A DNA stretch of 64,000 nt from Siphlonurus alternatus (lineage: Eukaryota; Arthropoda; Insecta; Ephemeroptera; Siphlonuridae): assembly GCA_949825025.1 (NCBI GenBank), contig OX463785.1:4877979-4941978 (forward strand). Direction: 5' to 3'. The notes beneath the pieces were generated by a model. That model ran no database searches. It saw only the letters and a list, made by a program, of their open reading frames with translations, and was not told where the DNA came from. Each line of letters starts with the position of its first letter. Within the stretch, counting starts at the first letter, position 1. The position numbers and the translations under genes were made by a program. Positions 59,348 to 64,000 of the stretch are shown piece after piece.

Positions 59348-62300
59348 TTAATCCTCACACCCCCATTTCTTCTCTGCAGGTTTATTCTTGTGTTCTTTCA
59401 GCCCATCAATCTGCTCATCTTTGACGTCACTCTTATCGATGACTTCTTTCTTGCTGATGACGTCACTCTTGTTGATGACGTCACTCTTGTTGATGACGTC
59501 ACGCTTGTTGACGTCACTCTTGCTGATGACGTCACGCTTGATGACGTCACTCTTGTTGATGACGTCACGCTTGATGACGTCACTCTTGCTGATGACGTCA
59601 CTCGGTACCTGCAGGATGATTACATCCAGGGCTATCAAGGTCTCTAAGGTCGATGCATCCACGGCGTCCTTCTCAACAATGATGACGTCACGCGTGGAGC
59701 GGAGGATGTCGTTGACTGCAGCAAGGGAGGCTACGATGTCATCCACTGTCGAGCCGCTCTGAAAGATAGAGAATTTAAGTTGAAACACACTTTGTGATAT
59801 ACACAGGTGATTCTTTGTTTAATTTTGTACTGTGCAAATTAAGTTGAAATTGATTGCTGATTTACTTTCCAGATGTATGATGCATCAAAATCATTTGCAG
59901 TTTAGACTAGATCAGTCTACCGTCAAACCAAGGATCTTGTATACTATATGGATAGGCAAGGCCTATAGCTACTGAGACAAAAGGCCATGGTATCATGGCA
60001 GCCGAACGCAATATTTTGTATTGTTTTGGCTTCACAGGCCATGGTAAGATGGCAGACATTCTATTGTTCTACCACCCACTTCCTCTTCACGACCTTGCCT
60101 CACAGGCGCGGATCCAGAAAAAAATTTCGGGGGGGGGTGCCTCCATAAGGCAACTGTTAAAAAAAATTGGAGTGGGGGAAATACCTATATTGCCCATGTT
60201 AAATCCAAAATTTAGGGGGGGGGGCAACAGCCCTCCCAGTCCCCCCCCCCCTGGATCCCTGCCTGTTGCCTCACTGACGACAGTGCCCCAACCTATCCAT
60301 AGTATACAACATCCTTGCGTCAAACCGATTATTGGTATTATAAGATTTATTGTAAGAATTCCTTGTGACATTCAAATGAGATTGAATATAAAAGTATTGC
60401 ACGCTAATTAATAAAATATTTTCAGTTAAATGGTGTATTCACTTTTCTGCGTTCCTTCCAAACCAGAGCGGATATAACTTATTACAATTTATCCTAGCAT
60501 TTGCCTTGTTGTGACTGAGGGAACCATGTAACCTTAGTAAGGATGGTTGGCAATTGATGGAGGATATTCCTTAAGCCAGTATTATACGGTGCAATTTTTC
60601 TGATTATCGCATACAATTTCTCCTTACAAGAAAGCTTCCACTCCATTTGTTTGTATGGAGATGAAATTTTCTTGTAAGGAAAAATTGTATGCAAAATTGT
60701 ATCGTGTAATACCGGCCTTAGCAACTGTCACTTATAAAAAGTTTTGCGGTTCCTGGGATCGAACTCACAACCATCCGATTACAAACCACTGCGTCAAGTG
60801 TCCGGTTAAATTCATCTAAAACTCACCATTCCCGCAATTAGAGCATTGACCTCGTCATTAAACGCCGTGACCTCGGCAGTGGCAAGCTGCAGGAAGGAGG
60901 CAAACCCTGAGTCCAGGGTGAGTTGTGACGTCGCCAGCAGGGCTTGGTCTGAGGTCAACTGACTCAGGTCAGTGCTCAGGTGGCCCTGCGTCAGGACGAG
61001 TGTGTCGCGATGGGCGAGCAGAGCGTAGGCTTGCAGGTACAGTTGGTAGACCGTGACGGCCTCGGCGTGGTTGATGACCGTCTGCAGACCCTGAAGGTCT
61101 TCACCACCCACCTGACAGAGAGAAACTGTTTTATTGATTCCCTAGTTGAAAAATTACGTCTTCAACTCATCCCTTACACGTCTAAGCCTAATCTTTATAC
61201 CTCTAAAACACATTCTATTTCCCTTTCGCTCAAAGTGAGGATAAAATGGAAACAATATTTATAACATTTTATGCTCAATAAGAGGAAATAAGATGTAATA
61301 TTGTCTTTTTTACTCTAAAATGATGCAAAATAAGAGGAAATTAGACGAGAAGAAAGCTTAAGAGCGAATAAAAGAGGAAATTTATTTCAAGTCGGGCTGC
61401 TTTTTTAAATCTTGCAAACAGAGTAGGGGTAAAATTTGTACTGTTGAAAGGTGTACACCTCTGGACACCACGAACGTTACTCCTGCTTTGCTTTTAGACG
61501 TTACCACGCAGTCTATGGTGGCGGGGTGAATCAAAACTCCTTTTATATTGATATAGACTGGGTGCTCTTCTTACATCTCCTAAAATTACAAATCTGCATC
61601 TCTCTGTCTATTGAAGCTGCAGCTCTAGCAAGTGAGGTTGTAAAGACAGTGCCAAATTTAATGCGAAAATCTCGGGGAGGCAACACGATGTCAGCAACAG
61701 CCGAGATCATCACGATTATGAGCCACCTGTCACTCATGATACGTGGTGATCTTTGATGTTGTTTATGAGTTATTTTATTGATTTTCCTGCACTTTTTGCG
61801 GAACAATACGAGAAATAAAAGTGTAACTAAACAACATCAAAGTTCACCGTAATTCCAACCCTCATTATCGTTACAAGAGCATGAGAGTTGCTTCCCCGAT
61901 ATTTTCGCATTAGATTTGGCGCTGTATATACATCTCCAAGTGTAAGTTATCAAAACCACAGTAAACGTAACAATTTCATCAGTGTCCCATCTATACCAAG
62001 GTTCATATTTAACTTGGTTTTCATCGGAAACGCTCGGGTGTCCTGTCCTTCGGCTTGGTTGGCTCGGCCAATGAAATTCTTCGTTACAAACAACACATCA
62101 ATGACTGAAGACGTTACAAACACGACGAAAACAAAATTAAATATGAACCAGAGTATAGTCAAATTACTTTGATATTCCCGCCGGAAGTAGCCGGAAATGA
62201 GTAGTTTCTGATCTTCCTGTTCATGTCCGATTTTTTTACTTTTGCGAACAAGTTAGTCTTCTTATTTCCAAGGTCTCTGTAAAATTTCAAACTCCAAATG

Positions 62301-63600
62301 CAAACAGGAAGGACAGAAACCTCTCACTTCCGGTTACTTCCGGCGGGAATATTAAATTAATTTGACTGTTTATAAGCATTCAGGAGCCACGTACCCCGAG
62401 CGTGAAGAGGTTGACGATAATGTTGCCCACGATGAGCTGCACGTCGAACATTAACACGTCGTCAACTTGGTTAAGCGTCTCGAACAGCTGATTGGTGTCA
62501 ACCAGCGCCGTGTCAACCGCCGTCAACGCCGCGGCAACGTCAGCTGCCAGGTCCCTGGGGGTACCCACACTGCGAGCCTGCGTGCCAAGTAGTGGAATTT
62601 AATACGGTGTCTGTTCGTTAACCTGATCGAAGTATGTACACCAATGGGATGTGGAAATGACATCACGATTTTTAATTCGTAAGCTTGCTCAGAGTACACC
62701 GAGCAGGGTTTACGAACAGACATATTGTACATAAATGATTACTTTATTTTATCTCATTCTATAATGTGGTAATTTTATTATAATGATGATTAAGAAACTT
62801 AATTTCATAAATAAATATACTGAGAAATACTGCATGGACTTCATAGAGGATGTTTTATATTTTTTTTTACTGAAATTTAATACTTATTTTTAAAACAAAT
62901 TCAACTGTTTTGTTTTTAATAAATGCAATGTCATTAATCAGAAATATGAACTAATTATATATTGACTAAAAACACGTAATTCCAGAAAAAAAACATGCTT
63001 TTTCTGATAATGACGAGTTGGATATTTTTTAAAATATATTCATGGCTTTTTTATAATAGTATTTTTAAATAAATGCAAAATAAATTAGAAAAAATAATAT
63101 ATAAAAATTACATTATATGATTATATTTTTATAATAATGCATTATATATATTATATATAGTTCATATAAAAATGCCGAGGAGGGCAAGTGAGTCAATTGC
63201 GAAAACCGCTTTTTAAAACCATATGACATATCAAGAAATTTTGTTGTTCAGTATCTTATCACTATAATATGAACCTTATTAAAATTTTTGTTCATTTGTT
63301 TAATCAGTGATTAACAGAAATGGAAGAAGAGATTTTTGCAACTAACGGACTCAAATATTAATATATTACAAAAAAAAGTATTATAACAATAGACTGAACA
63401 CGATTTTTATAATTGAAATACAAACTACAAATTTTGACAAAAACAGCTTGATGTTTAAAGGAACGAGAACGGATAAAAATTGAAGAAAATAATTTCTAAA
63501 GCAATGATACTACAAAAATACATTTCATTACTTTGATATAACTCTATATTACCTCGGCATAGCAGACAAGCGCAAAGAGAACAAACAGCAGCTTCATCAT
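59348..63600 (-). CDS. Unrecognised secreted helical protein J with DVI(N/S)KS repeats (4 exons)
   Basis: Exons 63553-63600, 62395-62577, 60827-61111 and 59348-59758 are all phase 0 and give 308 residues. Residues 1-15 are a signal peptide (MMKLLFVLFALVCYA). Residues 17-225 look helical with hydrophobic heptad-like spacing (LAADVAAALTAVDTALVDTN, INHAEAVTVYQLYLQAYALL, VDDIVASLAAVNDILRSTRD) and no cysteines. Residues 226-287 are eleven units of 5-6 residues (DVINKS / DVIKR), then a Lys-rich tail ending WGCED with the only mature Cys. The repeat DNA contains TGACGTCA in most units. I do not recognise the family; candidates would be apolipoprotein-like or gut-secreted helical proteins, but nothing supports a choice. 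Introns contain a tRNA-derived SINE, an R260 copy, a Tc1-like MITE and a diverged foldback. Confidence 0.75.
59420..59605. repeat. Coding minisatellite of TGACGTCA-bearing units
   Basis: Units of 15 and 18 bp (GATGACGTCACTCTTGTT / GATGACGTCACGCTT) repeated about eleven times within the last exon of gene J. Confidence 0.9.
59936..60320. mobile_element. Foldback with AAGGATCTTGTATACTATAT ends, carrying a hAT MITE
   Basis: The ends AGGATCTTGTATACTATATG / complement at 60293-60316 match the family seen at 3466-3725. It lies in the last intron of gene J. Confidence 0.7.
60103..60265. mobile_element. hAT-type MITE with 8-bp target duplication
   Basis: Ends CAGGCGCGGATCCAG and CTGGATCCCTGCCTG resemble hAT termini of the CAGGGGCGGATCCAG type. 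TTGCCTCA occurs directly on both sides (60095-60102, 60266-60273), the 8-bp duplication hAT elements make. Runs of G and C fill the interior. Confidence 0.85.
60505..60806 (-). mobile_element. tRNA-derived SINE split by a hairpin
   Basis: The minus strand reads TTGACGCAGTGGTTTGTAAT (box A-like) and TGTGAGTTCGATCCCAGGAA (box B-like) at 60745-60800. Its far end, 60508-60545, is GACTGAGGGAACCATGTAAC, the same tail as in the 5S-derived SINEs. A hairpin (60570-60721, TTAAGCCAGTATTATACGG / complement) interrupts it. Confidence 0.75.
61139..61397 (-). repeat. R260 copy
   Basis: Well-kept reverse copy, CCCTAGTTGAAAAATTACGT to ATTTCAAGTCGGG, 27 bp upstream of a gene J exon acceptor. Confidence 0.8.
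61440..62153. repeat. Diverged foldback with open frames in both arms
   Basis: Arms at about 61640-61765 and 61805-61945 share CCCCGAGATTTTCGCATTA-type text and GGTGATCTTTGATGTTGTTT. The minus-strand left arm reads LPPRDFRIKFGTVFTTS; the plus-strand right arm reads LPRYFRIRFGAVYTSPS. A further minus-strand frame at 61950-62162 begins with hydrophobic residues. No family recognised; located within intron 2 of gene J. Confidence 0.5.
62154..62370. mobile_element. Tc1/mariner-like MITE (FB-5)
   Basis: TATAGTCAAATTACTTTGAT to TTAATTTGACTGTTTA, with CCGGAAGTAGCCGG on the left arm; ends 25 bp from exon 2 of gene J. Confidence 0.8.
62595..62732. repeat. Diverged hairpin with GTCTGTTCGT ends
   Basis: GGTGTCTGTTCGTTAAC faces GTTTACGAACAGACAT; TGTTCGTAAA is also in the 2528-2752 hairpin. 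From 62735 to 63540 the intron is AT-rich with no recognised content. Confidence 0.55.
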
Positions 63601-63805
63601 CGTGACGACTTTGATGAATACACAAATAGTTCAAGATAAAATTCACTGTAATCTCAGAAGTTGAGATTACGAACGGGTGATAACGTGTGATAATCTCTTG
63701 ATATCAAAATATTTGTGTTACTCGTGTGATTTTAAATCACTAATATATTAAACAAACGTGGTCCACTTTAGACAAGATTTATCTCAGATTTGCTTCTCAA
63801 CAACT

Positions 63806-64000
63806 AACTGAGGGAAACGTGGAAACCTCAACCAGGATGGACGCTACAAACTTTTGTCAATGAACCGGAAGTGCAATTAATGATCCACTCCAAAGCCAGG
63901 GGAACCACATAGTGGAAAAGCGCAACGATTTACCCCTGGGTGGGAAACGTGTTTTTTGTTGAAAATTAATTGTCACCAATCCACCTACTAACCACGCTCG
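63806..64000 (-). mobile_element. 5S-rRNA-derived SINE, cut by the window end
   Basis: Tail ACTGAGGGAAACGTGG at 63808, body CCAAAGCCAGGGGAACCACA and ACCCCTGGGTGGGAAACGTG, and the start of the 5S-like head (CTACTAACCACGCTCG) at the very end. Confidence 0.75.

Noticed and set aside
59388..59762. Plus-strand repeat frames opposite gene J
   Set aside because: Shadow frames of the gene J coding repeat; they lack a signal peptide and splice context.
60087..60371. 94-codon Gly-rich frame
   Set aside because: Generated by the poly-G/poly-C interior of the hAT MITE.

Overview
The window is AT-rich animal nuclear DNA. Genes are split by GT-AG introns and encode secreted proteins, and most non-coding sequence is short foldback (hairpin) elements, SINEs and simple repeats. 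Gene content (arthropod-type single-domain C-type lectins, lipocalin-like secreted proteins) suggests an invertebrate, most likely an arthropod and possibly a crustacean. That assignment is inference; no marker gene fixes the species.

Ten multi-exon genes can be assembled by hand; all exon junctions keep frame and use GT/AG sites. In order: lipocalin-like A (minus, 3804-9858, C-terminal hydrophobic tail like a GPI signal); C-type lectin B (plus, 12553-15651); lipocalin-like C (minus, 16932-19642); C-type lectin D with a neck region (minus, 23250-31123); a paralogous lipocalin-like array F, G, H (minus, 34315-37077, 38405-41306, 42599-44981) and I (plus, 47312-49147), which share a near-identical first exon; C-type lectin E with neck (minus, 50945-57230); and an unrecognised secreted helical protein J with a C-terminal DVI(N/S)KS repeat (minus, 59348-63600). 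Soluble ligand-binding lipocalins and sugar-binding lectins thus alternate in one cluster, suggesting an extracellular recognition or transport locus. Direct repeats AGGTCA-4 nt-AGGTCA lie upstream of three of the lipocalin genes.

Introns and intergenic DNA hold roughly 25 copies of a ~260-bp repeat (called R260 here), many foldback families (FB-1 to FB-16, often nested in each other), 5S-rRNA-derived SINEs, tRNA-derived SINEs, a hAT-type MITE with an 8-bp target duplication, a 449-bp TTAA-flanked element in two copies, Tc1/mariner-like TA-flanked MITEs, and a hammerhead-like motif. Family names are local labels, not database names. No rRNA gene, intact tRNA gene, CRISPR array or autonomous transposase/reverse transcriptase gene was seen.
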